Source of the DNA: B1SED10-75 sp964636865 | Lineage (GTDB): Bacteria; Bacillota; Dethiobacteria; DTU022; PWGO01 | Length of the DNA: 17,979 bases | Reading direction: 5' to 3' | NCBI GenBank assembly: GCA_964636865.1 | Contig: CAZWVJ010000031.1 | Span: 1-17,979, forward strand | Shown: in pieces, positions 7,389 through 14,874 of the stretch | How positions within the stretch are numbered: position 1 is the first letter of the stretch | How the letters are laid out: each line of letters begins with the position of its first letter | Made by a program: the position numbers and the translations under genes | Notes under the pieces: generated by a model | The model's input: only the letters and a program-made list of their open reading frames with translations | What the model was told of the DNA's origin: nothing | The model's database searches: none

Positions 7389-9491
7389 CTATCTCAAGCA
7401 TCTGCCAAGGACACTTACCAACACCCGGGGAAGATTAGATACCTCACAGTGAACAAAATTCGGATACACCGGCCTTATCCGGTCTACTTCCGAGCCGGGG
7501 CCAAAAAAGATGCCTACCACTATTATTCCTTTGCGCATGGTTTCCCGGATAGCCAGGATAGTATCTTTAATTCCTTTACCCATTTCATAAGAATAATTCA
7601 TTTCCGGCCGATTAATATGCGTATGGTTGGGAACACTGTCCGAAAGGACCAGAAGAAGTTTTTTCTGTTCCATGCGCCTTTCCAGCTCTAAAGCAGCCTT
7701 GCGGATGGAATAGCCATCCCGGTTTTCGTTAAAACCGGAATAATAATCAAGGTTATGGAGGTCACTTTCCCCGAAAGGTTTAAAATCAATGTTAACCACC
7801 GTGTTGTATTCATTGCCGGTAGTAAAACCCTTAATGGCAAATCTAACCTGATTGTTATTAAGAGATTCCGCCGCCACGACCAGCGACTGCTTGCAAAGCT
7901 CACTGCGGCGTTTTCTCCGCATGGACCTGGAAGAGTCCACCAGCAATAGAACTGAAACGTCCGGCTTTGACGACTCGACCAACCTCTTGCGGAAAACATT
8001 CGCTTCACCCAAGGACAGCCTCCATAGGTTGCTGGAATCGGGCCAACCCTTTCGCAGGCGGCGATGGGGAAGCATTTTCTTATGTAACAACACCTCTTTT
8101 AGTTGCCTGGATAAGTCTACAATTTGTTTTCTATACGTTTGCCTGATCGTATCCACCGGCGTGAGTTGCTCAAAATCACCGTAAAAATAAGCCTCCAGTT
8201 CTCGGGGTTGAAGTTCGTAGTTGATTATATATTTATGTATTCCTTGTTCCAGATTTTGCGCTTCTGATTTTCTTCTAATAATCCACCTGGCCCGATCCTC
8301 CCTGTGGGAGGCATTCTTTAACTTCTTCTCCGCACCGGCCAAAAGCTGCTGGTATTCTTCTTCGCCTTCTATGCGCGATAACCGACCCGAATCTTTCCTT
8401 TCTTCATTCTCATCAGCCTTGCTACGGCTTTCCGGTCCCGGGGTAGAAAAGGCCCGGTTCCTGCTCTCCGGGTTATTGTCTACCTCTTCATCAACATTTC
8501 CGTCATCGATGCTCTCCCCCTCTTTTTCCTCAAAACTTTCATCGTAAGAGATGGAAGAATTTACGGCGGAAGTGGTCTCATTGCCTGGGGCATTGTTTTT
8601 TTCTTCCTCTTTATTCGACAGTTGAACACCGTCCTTGTCTCTGCCGGCTTGTTCATCTTTTTCTTCCTTCGCGGGCGCATCTTCTGCGCCGTTTCGGCCC
8701 GTCTCGTTATCTTCTTCACCACTCCCGTCATAGGTTATTTCCTCGCTCCGGGACACGGGTTCCTTCGAAGCATGAGGAATTTCCACCGGCGACTCCGCAC
8801 CCCGGGGGTTCGGAAGTAATTGCTGATAGCCTCCTCTTCCGGCGGCAAGGTAGCTCCTGAACGCTTTCAATATCTTATGGACATAATCTCTTGCTTCCCT
8901 GGTAGTGGAAGCCTTTCTTCCTATCTCAACCAGGGGACGGGTTCTTTTCAACAGCTTTAGTTCTTCAGCAGTTAAAGCCAGGTTGGGCGGTATATCACCC
9001 AGTGAAGCTACAAAGTATATAGCCATCACCACTGCTTCTAAACCTGCCAGTGCAGACATGTCGGATGCGCTTTTTAAATTATGATAGCCAATTCGTGCTG
9101 CGGTACCGGGGTATTCCAGCATCCAGGCTCGTTCCACCCTGGCATCTTCGATAGCATTAAAAACATCCATGGCAAATTCAGCAGAAGGATAACCTTTGCG
9201 GGGATCTTTTTGATATTCCCCTTCCTGCTTTAGGGCCCACCGGACAAAATATTCCCACACCATGCGGGATGTATACCTCAGGTGGGCATATTCATGATCC
9301 CTCCTGGCCGTAATGCCAACCCATTCCTGAATTTCATCTTCCGCCCAGGAGATATGCGGGTCAACCGCTACATATGTATTTCCATCACTCCAACAGGGAG
9401 CTTCTTCTCCGATCTTTAAAGGAAAATCGGTCTCCGAAAGGGCCTTTCCTACTACTTGAAGCCTTTTTTGAATATCCGGAGTTATTTCCAC
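7389..9491 (-). CDS. VWA-domain protein of the CobT/CoxE type with HExxH motif
   Basis: The 700-residue product has three parts. The N-terminal 230 residues carry DHEYAH (HExxH at 66-70) and NAIEDARVE (112-120), the pair seen in CobT-like peptidase-like domains; the second motif could supply the third metal ligand. Residues about 231-375 are a low-complexity acidic linker rich in Glu, Asp, Ser and Asn, presumably disordered. The C-terminal part from about 508 is a von Willebrand A domain with MIDAS signature DSSRS (519-523), the core strand VSVLLLVD, and LLLVLSDSVPN (612-622) as a later MIDAS strand. No signal peptide or membrane segment is visible, so it is likely cytoplasmic. The GTG start at 9491 follows AGAGAGG at suitable distance. 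Forms a MoxR/VWA pair with the following ATPase gene. CobT in cobalt chelatase is the best-known relative, but there are no cobalamin genes nearby, so I do not call it cobT. Confidence 0.8.
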   Translation of the reverse strand: MEITPDIQKRLQVVGKALSETDFPLKIGEEAPCWSDGNTYVAVDPHISWAEDEIQEWVGITARRDHEYAHLRYTSRMVWEYFVRWALKQEGEYQKDPRKGYPSAEFAMDVFNAIEDARVERAWMLEYPGTAARIGYHNLKSASDMSALAGLEAVVMAIYFVASLGDIPPNLALTAEELKLLKRTRPLVEIGRKASTTREARDYVHKILKAFRSYLAAGRGGYQQLLPNPRGAESPVEIPHASKEPVSRSEEITYDGSGEEDNETGRNGAEDAPAKEEKDEQAGRDKDGVQLSNKEEEKNNAPGNETTSAVNSSISYDESFEEKEGESIDDGNVDEEVDNNPESRNRAFSTPGPESRSKADENEERKDSGRLSRIEGEEEYQQLLAGAEKKLKNASHREDRARWIIRRKSEAQNLEQGIHKYIINYELQPRELEAYFYGDFEQLTPVDTIRQTYRKQIVDLSRQLKEVLLHKKMLPHRRLRKGWPDSSNLWRLSLGEANVFRKRLVESSKPDVSVLLLVDSSRSMRRKRRSELCKQSLVVAAESLNNNQVRFAIKGFTTGNEYNTVVNIDFKPFGESDLHNLDYYSGFNENRDGYSIRKAALELERRMEQKKLLLVLSDSVPNHTHINRPEMNYSYEMGKGIKDTILAIRETMRKGIIVVGIFFGPGSEVDRIRPVYPNFVHCEVSNLPRVLVSVLGRCLR

Positions 9492-9583
9492 CGTTTACAA
9501 CCTCTCTTTTTGCCTACCGCATGAAAAGCTCACTCACCAAGCGCTCTTTATGGATGCGGATAATAGTCTCCCCGTAAATTACC

Positions 9584-9653
9584 CACCGACAACACTTTTA
9601 TTTGCTAATGATTTTTCTTTTCATTCTGCTTCAAACACCTTTAATTGTCGGTG
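9584..9653. repeat. 9-bp inverted repeat in the SDR-VWA intergenic gap
   Basis: CACCGACAA at 9584-9592 and TTGTCGGTG at 9645-9653 are perfect complements with a 52-nt A+T-rich spacer. The element fills the centre of the only sizeable gap (9492-9694) inside the minus-strand cluster. It may be a terminator or attenuator between the aldolase/SDR module and the VWA module, or paired binding sites. No T-run follows either arm, and I see no convincing -35/-10 pair for the VWA gene in this gap. Confidence 0.4.
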
Positions 9654-9694
9654 CTTACTTTTACTGCTACTTGCCCTCTTTACCGCCATTAAAA

Positions 9695-10924
9695 TTAACG
9701 CGGTGAAGCATCCGACAATCCCCCATCAACCGGTATGGTTGCTCCGGTAGTGGGAGTCTGCCGGGTCACAAAAAAGAGCACAGCATTGGCCACATGCCTG
9801 GCTGTTATTTGGGCCTGAAGAAGGTTGCGGCTGCGATAATACTCTTCCAACCCCTTTTCATCAAGGCCTCTTTTACGCATACGATCGGGACCTACCTTCG
9901 CCCACAACCCGGACTTTCGCTCCCCATGCGAAAACACCGCATCCGGCGATACCATGTTTACCCTGATTTTTGCCGGGGCAAACTCCAAGCTGGCTATCCG
10001 GCAAAGCTGGTGAGCGGCGGCCTTGGTAGCACTGTACGCGCCAAATTGCGCCCCCGGCGCAAACACATTCTTGGTGGAAATCAGCACAATATCTCCGCCC
10101 AGCCCCTGCAGGGAAAGGCATCGTCCCGCTTCGGCCAGAACCAGAAGGGTCCCTTCTACATTAACCTTCTCCAGTGCGCGGAATTCCTCCAGTTCCATCT
10201 CCATCAGACCCGACACCATAGCAAGACCCGCATTGATAACGGTTATGTCCACTCCGCCCCATTTCCAAACGACCTGTTCAAATGCTTTTTTAACCGAATT
10301 ACTGTCGGTAACATCCATGGGAACACCCATAACCCGGTCGGAATCAACTTTCTCCAGTTCGCTTACCAACGCATCCAACCTTTCCCCGCCCAGGTCGGTT
10401 GCCGCCACCAGGCAGCCTTTTCCGAGCAGTGCTTCGCATATTCCCGATCCGATGGCCCCGGCAGATCCGGTCACTACGGCAATTTTATTGGTTAAAGAGT
10501 CATTGGAGCAGTTAGCGCAAGCGTAGCTCCCGGCGGTGACAATCCCGGCACCGGGGCAGAAAAAAACCTGCGGGGAATAATTATGGTGCAGGCGATATTT
10601 TTCCACCGCATTCCCAATTTTTTCCCTCAGAACCTCGGCAGAATCATCGGAGTTGGTTGCTTCCAACCATAGCGGGGGAAATTGGCAGCCTTCCGTATTA
10701 ACGGGACAGGGCCTGTTTTTCTCCGCCTGCTTGTGGTTAACAAAAGCAAGCGCTTCCTCGCCGGTTTCCACCTGCAAGATAGCCCTCCGATAAGGTTCAT
10801 CGTCATCCCCCGAAGGCTCCGCAATTGCGCCCCTTAACAACGGGGCCATCCTGAGCATTAAATTATCTGCATTCCTCCAACCGTTATCAACGGTCCCATC
10901 TTTTCGCATCGCTCTTACACTCAT
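9695..10924 (-). CDS. Short-chain dehydrogenase related to the C-terminal half of RhaD/YuxG bifunctional aldolase-dehydrogenases
   Basis: The 409-residue product contains a classical SDR from about residue 146. The nucleotide loop is TGSAGAIG (152-159), an acidic residue at the end of beta 2 (Asp177) favours NAD(H), and the active-site residues are Asn231, Ser283, Tyr297 and Lys301 in YSATK. It ends in VDGG followed closely by a terminal Pro-Arg, like the fused rhamnulose-phosphate aldolase/dehydrogenase family. The first 140 residues are not SDR. They contain RPCPVNTEGC and FFCPGAGIVTAG, which resemble linker motifs from the back of the aldolase domain, yet no aldolase His ligands remain, so this looks like a shortened fusion protein. 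The start is uncertain: the ATG at 10924 directly abuts GGAGG, and Met6 (about 15 nt away) is the alternative. It lies 11 bp after the lsrF gene. Substrate unknown; probably a sugar-derived alcohol or aldehyde. Confidence 0.8.
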   Translation of the reverse strand: MSVRAMRKDGTVDNGWRNADNLMLRMAPLLRGAIAEPSGDDDEPYRRAILQVETGEEALAFVNHKQAEKNRPCPVNTEGCQFPPLWLEATNSDDSAEVLREKIGNAVEKYRLHHNYSPQVFFCPGAGIVTAGSYACANCSNDSLTNKIAVVTGSAGAIGSGICEALLGKGCLVAATDLGGERLDALVSELEKVDSDRVMGVPMDVTDSNSVKKAFEQVVWKWGGVDITVINAGLAMVSGLMEMELEEFRALEKVNVEGTLLVLAEAGRCLSLQGLGGDIVLISTKNVFAPGAQFGAYSATKAAAHQLCRIASLEFAPAKIRVNMVSPDAVFSHGERKSGLWAKVGPDRMRKRGLDEKGLEEYYRSRNLLQAQITARHVANAVLFFVTRQTPTTGATIPVDGGLSDASPR

Positions 10925-10935
10925 CCTCCAATTCG

Positions 10936-11826
10936 CTAACCCGCCCTTTTATCACTTTTTAACTGTTCATACAGTTCATACGCTTGATCCGGCCCATGAT
11001 CTTCATGGACAATACTGTTTACTGCTTGAATTATAGCTGCCGGATCATCCCCCTGAAAAATGTTCCTGCCCATGTCCACACCTGCGGCTCCCTGCTGAAC
11101 CGCTTTGTAGGTCATCTCCAAAGCATCCCGTACGGGAAGCTTTTTACCGCCGGCCATTACAATGGGTACCGGGCATGAGGCCGTAACCGTTTCAAATTCC
11201 TCTTCCACAAAGTATGTCTTGACCAGGTGGGCACCCAGTTCGGCCGATATGCGGCAGGCCAGGCGAAAATACTTGGCGTCCCTGGTCATTTCCTTGCCAA
11301 CTGCGGTAACAGCCATCACCGGTATGCCATAACGTAGCCCCATATCCACTAACCGGGTCATGTTCTTCACTGACCGGGTTTCAAAATCGCCGCCGATAAA
11401 AACCTGAATGGCTAAGGCGGAAACATTCATCCTAATGGCGTCTTCAAAGTCAAGGGCAATCTCTTCATCGGACAGATTTTTTAAGATACTGGGCCCACCA
11501 CTGGCCCGCATAACCACGGCGCCCTTATAGGTCGGGGGAATGTTTGCCCGGAGTATGCCCCTGGTCAACATGAGGGCATCGGTATAGGGAAGGAGGGGCA
11601 CAATATTTAAATCCACCCTTTCCAGCCCGGTAACCGTACCCTGAAAATAACCGTGGTCTATGGCCAGCATTACTGTGCGCCCGCTTTGGGGGCTGAAGAT
11701 TTCTGACAGACGGTTTTTCATGCCCCAATCCAAGGCTCCTGCCCCTTTCAGGAAAAAACCGGGGTTTTCCTGGGGGATATCCGTACAAAAATCTTTGGCA
11801 ATCTTCCCGCTTTCAACTTCCGGCAT
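10936..11826 (-). CDS. lsrF: LsrF-type thiolase/aldolase
   Basis: The 296-residue product closely resembles E. coli LsrF along its whole length, which transfers an acetyl group from 3-hydroxy-5-phosphonooxypentane-2,4-dione (the end product of phospho-AI-2) to CoA, giving dihydroxyacetone phosphate and acetyl-CoA. Recognisable blocks are LKGAGALDWGM (26-36), MLAIDHGYFQG (53-63), TGLERVD (66-72), the Schiff-base lysine region LVKTYFVE with Lys203, PIVMAGGKKLP (221-231) and GVDMGRNIFQ (249-258). It is a class I (DeoC/FbaB-type) TIM-barrel aldolase. ATG at 11826 is preceded by AGGGGAG. It sits 32 bp after the class II aldolase gene and 11 bp before the SDR, so the three are probably co-transcribed. 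No LsrK kinase, LsrG or Lsr ABC genes occur here, hence the in vivo substrate may be a different phosphorylated ketone. The family assignment is firm; the AI-2 role is not. Confidence 0.88.
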   Translation of the reverse strand: MPEVESGKIAKDFCTDIPQENPGFFLKGAGALDWGMKNRLSEIFSPQSGRTVMLAIDHGYFQGTVTGLERVDLNIVPLLPYTDALMLTRGILRANIPPTYKGAVVMRASGGPSILKNLSDEEIALDFEDAIRMNVSALAIQVFIGGDFETRSVKNMTRLVDMGLRYGIPVMAVTAVGKEMTRDAKYFRLACRISAELGAHLVKTYFVEEEFETVTASCPVPIVMAGGKKLPVRDALEMTYKAVQQGAAGVDMGRNIFQGDDPAAIIQAVNSIVHEDHGPDQAYELYEQLKSDKRAG

Positions 11827-11858
11827 AATCTAATCACTCCCCTGTAATAATTTTTTAA

Positions 11859-12575
11859 TTAAAAGAAACCTTCCCGTAGTCCCTTCATTACACCCGGTGC
11901 CCCTGGCAGGGAAAGCCCCCTGGTCTTAATGGTATTTTCCAGATCCTCCACATCCTGCTCCGAAATTTCCCGAGCCCTGCCTACAGAGATAGCAATAAAC
12001 AGGGAATAAGCCGCAGTTTCCACCATCTCCAACATTTCCAGGGTCCGGGAAACCCCTTCCCGCCCACACAGCAAAAAACCATGATTCTTCATCAGGAAGG
12101 CGTCGGCCCGGTCTATAACCCGGTCAAAAGCCCGGGCAAGTTCTTCGGAAAGAGGTTCGGCATAATCAACCGGCAAAATCGGGCCTACTTCAAAAATGGG
12201 TTCGGGAAGATAGGGTCTGGTCAAAGCTTCTGGGTTGCCTATGGCAAAACCGGTCAGCACCGGCGGGTGAGCGTGAATAACGGCATTTACATCAGGCCTC
12301 TTCTTCAGAATGCGGAGATGAAACGGGCTTTCGCCCGTCGGCTTCCGGTTATCAGCAGCAAAAAGTCTCCTGCCTTCCAGGTCGATCACAACTATGTCAT
12401 CAAAAACAATTTTTCGCTTTAAAACTTTGGTGGGGGTGATTAACACCGTATTCTCATCTACCCGGTACGATAAGTTCCCGCCGTGGGAAGTTACATAGCC
12501 AAGTTCTCCCAGCCTGACACAGGCCTCAGCCATCTCTTCTATTTGCATCCTGTATTTGGTCTGAAGTTCATGCAT
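11859..12575 (-). CDS. Class II aldolase, L-fuculose-phosphate aldolase-like
   Basis: The 238-residue product has the zinc-dependent class II aldolase/adducin fold. Visible motifs are HGGNLSYR (31-38) for phosphate binding, GES with the catalytic-type Glu82, the zinc ligands HAH (His101 and His103) and KNHG (His165). These correspond to Glu73, His92, His94 and His155 of E. coli FucA. Such enzymes reversibly cleave a ketose 1-phosphate to dihydroxyacetone phosphate and an aldehyde. Length fits the FucA/AraD/MtnB superfamily; the sugar stereochemistry cannot be read from sequence, and a 5-deoxy-sugar phosphate aldolase is an equal possibility. ATG at 12575 follows GGGGGAGGA. It sits 42 bp after the radical SAM gene and 32 bp before lsrF, and may supply the aldolase activity missing from the shortened SDR two genes downstream. 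Confidence 0.85.
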   Translation of the reverse strand: MHELQTKYRMQIEEMAEACVRLGELGYVTSHGGNLSYRVDENTVLITPTKVLKRKIVFDDIVVIDLEGRRLFAADNRKPTGESPFHLRILKKRPDVNAVIHAHPPVLTGFAIGNPEALTRPYLPEPIFEVGPILPVDYAEPLSEELARAFDRVIDRADAFLMKNHGFLLCGREGVSRTLEMLEMVETAAYSLFIAISVGRAREISEQDVEDLENTIKTRGLSLPGAPGVMKGLREGFF

Positions 12576-12617
12576 CTTCTTCCTCCCCCTACCGGTCTCT
12601 TCCTAAAATGAGCACGA

Positions 12618-14450
12618 CTAGAATGCCACGTAACTGCGAGCTTGCATCCTCTCCACGATAAAGTTATCGATGTCTTCGTCGCTCTTACTCACATGCTTTA
12701 AGTTCTTTAGCAGATGTTCATACATTTCATGCCTTAAGTTCATATCCCTTATTTCCATCCAGGTCTTCAGAGGAGGGCTTTTCCTTTCCGTCCGGTAAGG
12801 CACTGCACTGTTGTTCCTTTTCTTGTCGTAAATATATTTCTTGCAAGGCTCTTCTTTCGGATGTCTGTTTAACGGATCAAACATTTCCTTGATATGAAAC
12901 CGGATTGCCCTGCTGTCCAGTACCAGCGAAGCAGCCTTCATCACAGCAGTCGGTTCCCCAAACAACTGACGGAACCTTTCATCAGCCTTCCGAACCCGCC
13001 TTCTTACCACGCCGTTAGGAGCAAACCGGTCCAGGGGCTGGAGCAGTAACCAAACCAACCCGGACTGCTTTTTAAAAAACTTAGACTTATGCTCGCGCAT
13101 AACCGGGTTAGCCGAGCGCATGCAGTACTCATAACCATTCATAGTAACTTCTAAACGGCGCAGCAAGCATGGCCCCCATGTTTTGTAGAGCAAGTCATAG
13201 CCGTACTCGGTAAGGTTCAGGGTCTCATGGGGTTCCAACGCTACGTTCTTCTGGGAACCGCTCCAAAAATGCACATCTTCCCAAGGAACATCGTAAACCC
13301 GGCCTTCTTCTTTCATCCTGGTCCACAACTCCGTCCCCGGAAACGGCGACAACCTCGTTAATTGCTGATATGTAGGCTTTAAAGATACTAAGTAGTTTAG
13401 ATCCTCATACATGTTAGTGTGTTGGTGAAAGTCCCATCCGCATATCCAGGCTCCTACTGTCCGAACCCCCATGTTGTGCAGGTTATCAAAAACCATGCGG
13501 GCATCCACTTCATCCCGTTTCTCATAGCCATGTTCGCCGGCAAACTTGGATTCCACTCCGATAAATATCGTTCCGGCCCCGATCTCTCCCAACGCGTCCC
13601 AACCGTACTCTTTTGCAAACTCCCCGATATAGTCTATGGAACCAAAATAAAATATGTCGAGGTTTTCAATTACGCTGGGATTATCCAGCCAATATTCCCT
13701 GATTTCGTTCAGGTACTCCGGGAAACGAAAATGGTCTTCTTCAATTAGAAACATCAGGACTATCTCCGGGAAGTGCTCATGGTAAAGCTTTATATGTTCC
13801 ACCAGTTCACGCGGGGAAAGCATTTCTATGCGTTTTTTGTCAAACATAGCCGTGGTGGAACAAAAGTCACATCCCCCTATACAACCGAGACCGGTAATCA
13901 AAAAACCTATATTCCCCTGAGGATGCAGGTTAAAAAACGGGGGAGCAGCACCCGCACGGGGCATTAGCCGTTGGGAAATAGGACGGTGGGGTTCTTCTCC
14001 CAGATATTCCCGCAGGAACTTCACTCCCTCTCCCAGGATTACATGATCCACATAGCGCTTTTGCGTTTCCGCATCATAGCTGGCAGCAAAAGCCTGGGCT
14101 GCATAAGAACCCAGCATAATCACACTCTGCGGTGATTTAGCGCGGATGTACTCGCACATCTTCAAGACATTATCGAGATGCGGAGGGAAAGCGCTTATAC
14201 CGATAATATCGTATCCTTTTTCCACTTCCCCGGTGAAATCCTCCCACCGTGGATACTCCAATAGCACGGAAGGTACATTAATGTTTTGGGCCAGTATGTG
14301 ATTGGCGAAGCAATGCGAGTGTGAATAGAGGGTGAACATGCCATCACCCTTGGTAAAACGCTGGCCTGCCGCATCGGTTAATGAATCATTTGCCGGAAGT
14401 GTGGGATAGGGAAAGGTGGGAGTGGTAAATAAAATACTTTTCTCTCCCAT
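12618..14450 (-). CDS. B12-binding-type radical SAM protein
   Basis: The 610-residue product has an N-terminal Rossmann-like region (about 45-150) shaped like a cobalamin-binding domain, with the strands YDIIGISAF and SVIMLGSYAAQ and the block HVILGEG. A radical SAM domain follows (about 183-400) with the [4Fe-4S] ligands Cys190, Cys194 and Cys197 in CIGGCDFC, and the downstream blocks GAGTIFIGVES and VGAWICGWDFH. The C-terminal 200 residues are basic and unfamiliar to me. The DxHxxG axial-ligand motif of cobalamin proteins is absent, so any cobalamin would bind base-off without the protein His, as in several radical SAM methylases. It begins the minus-strand cluster. The start ATG at 14450 is preceded by AGGAGGAG. 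The reaction is unknown: methylation, ring or C-C bond rearrangement, or enzyme/RNA modification are all possible. Confidence 0.8.
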   Translation of the reverse strand: MGEKSILFTTPTFPYPTLPANDSLTDAAGQRFTKGDGMFTLYSHSHCFANHILAQNINVPSVLLEYPRWEDFTGEVEKGYDIIGISAFPPHLDNVLKMCEYIRAKSPQSVIMLGSYAAQAFAASYDAETQKRYVDHVILGEGVKFLREYLGEEPHRPISQRLMPRAGAAPPFFNLHPQGNIGFLITGLGCIGGCDFCSTTAMFDKKRIEMLSPRELVEHIKLYHEHFPEIVLMFLIEEDHFRFPEYLNEIREYWLDNPSVIENLDIFYFGSIDYIGEFAKEYGWDALGEIGAGTIFIGVESKFAGEHGYEKRDEVDARMVFDNLHNMGVRTVGAWICGWDFHQHTNMYEDLNYLVSLKPTYQQLTRLSPFPGTELWTRMKEEGRVYDVPWEDVHFWSGSQKNVALEPHETLNLTEYGYDLLYKTWGPCLLRRLEVTMNGYEYCMRSANPVMREHKSKFFKKQSGLVWLLLQPLDRFAPNGVVRRRVRKADERFRQLFGEPTAVMKAASLVLDSRAIRFHIKEMFDPLNRHPKEEPCKKYIYDKKRNNSAVPYRTERKSPPLKTWMEIRDMNLRHEMYEHLLKNLKHVSKSDEDIDNFIVERMQARSYVAF

Positions 14451-14814
14451 ATTTTTTCTCCTCCTTTTTTTTACAGCAAATAATAAAGCCGGGTCAAAAA
14501 TGGCTGCTTACTTTATTGGCCGAGCTTTGTTCATCTGGAAGTTATTGCTGCAGAAAGTATTATGTTAAAAGTATAAGGGATTAGTTGATAATGTAGAGGA
14601 TAAGTTGCCTTGTGTACTTTGAGTGCTTCGTAAAAATTCTTAATTATTCAACAAGCAATCAAGTGATAGATTAGATGTTATGTTTTTATTACCCACCGTA
14701 AGTATTAACTTCGATCCTCCATTAATTAATATGCTTGAAAGAGGAACTTATGCGTTAAAATACTAAAAATTTCTTATCATTTTTAAATTCATTTGTTTAT
14801 CAATATTTGCAATA
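14451..14814. other. Long non-coding leader of the radical SAM gene
   Basis: This 364-bp stretch contains no supportable gene. If the promoter at 14815-14843 is used, it would be transcribed as an untranslated leader of about 350 nt before the radical SAM start codon. It has a palindromic ATTAATTAAT near 14721-14730 and several A+T-rich segments, but I do not recognise a B12-box, T-box or other riboswitch consensus. Short frames here (up to 18 codons) lack ribosome sites. Confidence 0.4.
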
Positions 14815-14843
14815 ATTTTAATACCTATATATTGATTCGTCAA
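14815..14843 (-). promoter_or_regulatory. Candidate sigma-A promoter for the minus-strand cluster
   Basis: On the minus strand, -35 TTGACG (14838-14843) and -10 TAAAAT (14815-14820) are separated by exactly 17 bp; each matches five of six consensus bases. It points toward the radical SAM gene, 365 bp downstream, with no gene in between. It sits 32 bp inside of the 161-bp inverted-repeat element. Confidence 0.6.
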
Positions 14844-14874
14844 GCAAAACTTTTATTATTCGTCATAGAAAAAC

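Noticed and set aside
5795..9491. Cobaltochelatase CobS/CobT or gas-vesicle GvpN assignment for the AAA+/VWA pair
   Set aside because: The fold pairing is similar, but the SWIM-like N-terminus and the lack of any cobalamin or gas-vesicle gene nearby argue against a specific name.
9794..10495. 233-codon plus-strand open frame
   Set aside because: It lies wholly antisense to the SDR gene, which has complete catalytic motifs; the product has no recognisable domain.
14478..14507. Minus-strand TTGACC with TGTAAA at 16 bp close to the radical SAM gene
   Set aside because: Transcription would begin within or next to the ribosome binding site, leaving almost no leader; the promoter at 14815-14843 is a much better match.
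14451..14814. Cobalamin riboswitch before the B12-type radical SAM gene
   Set aside because: I looked for B12-box-like sequence on the minus strand and saw none; the region is A+T rich and lacks the conserved G+C-rich core.
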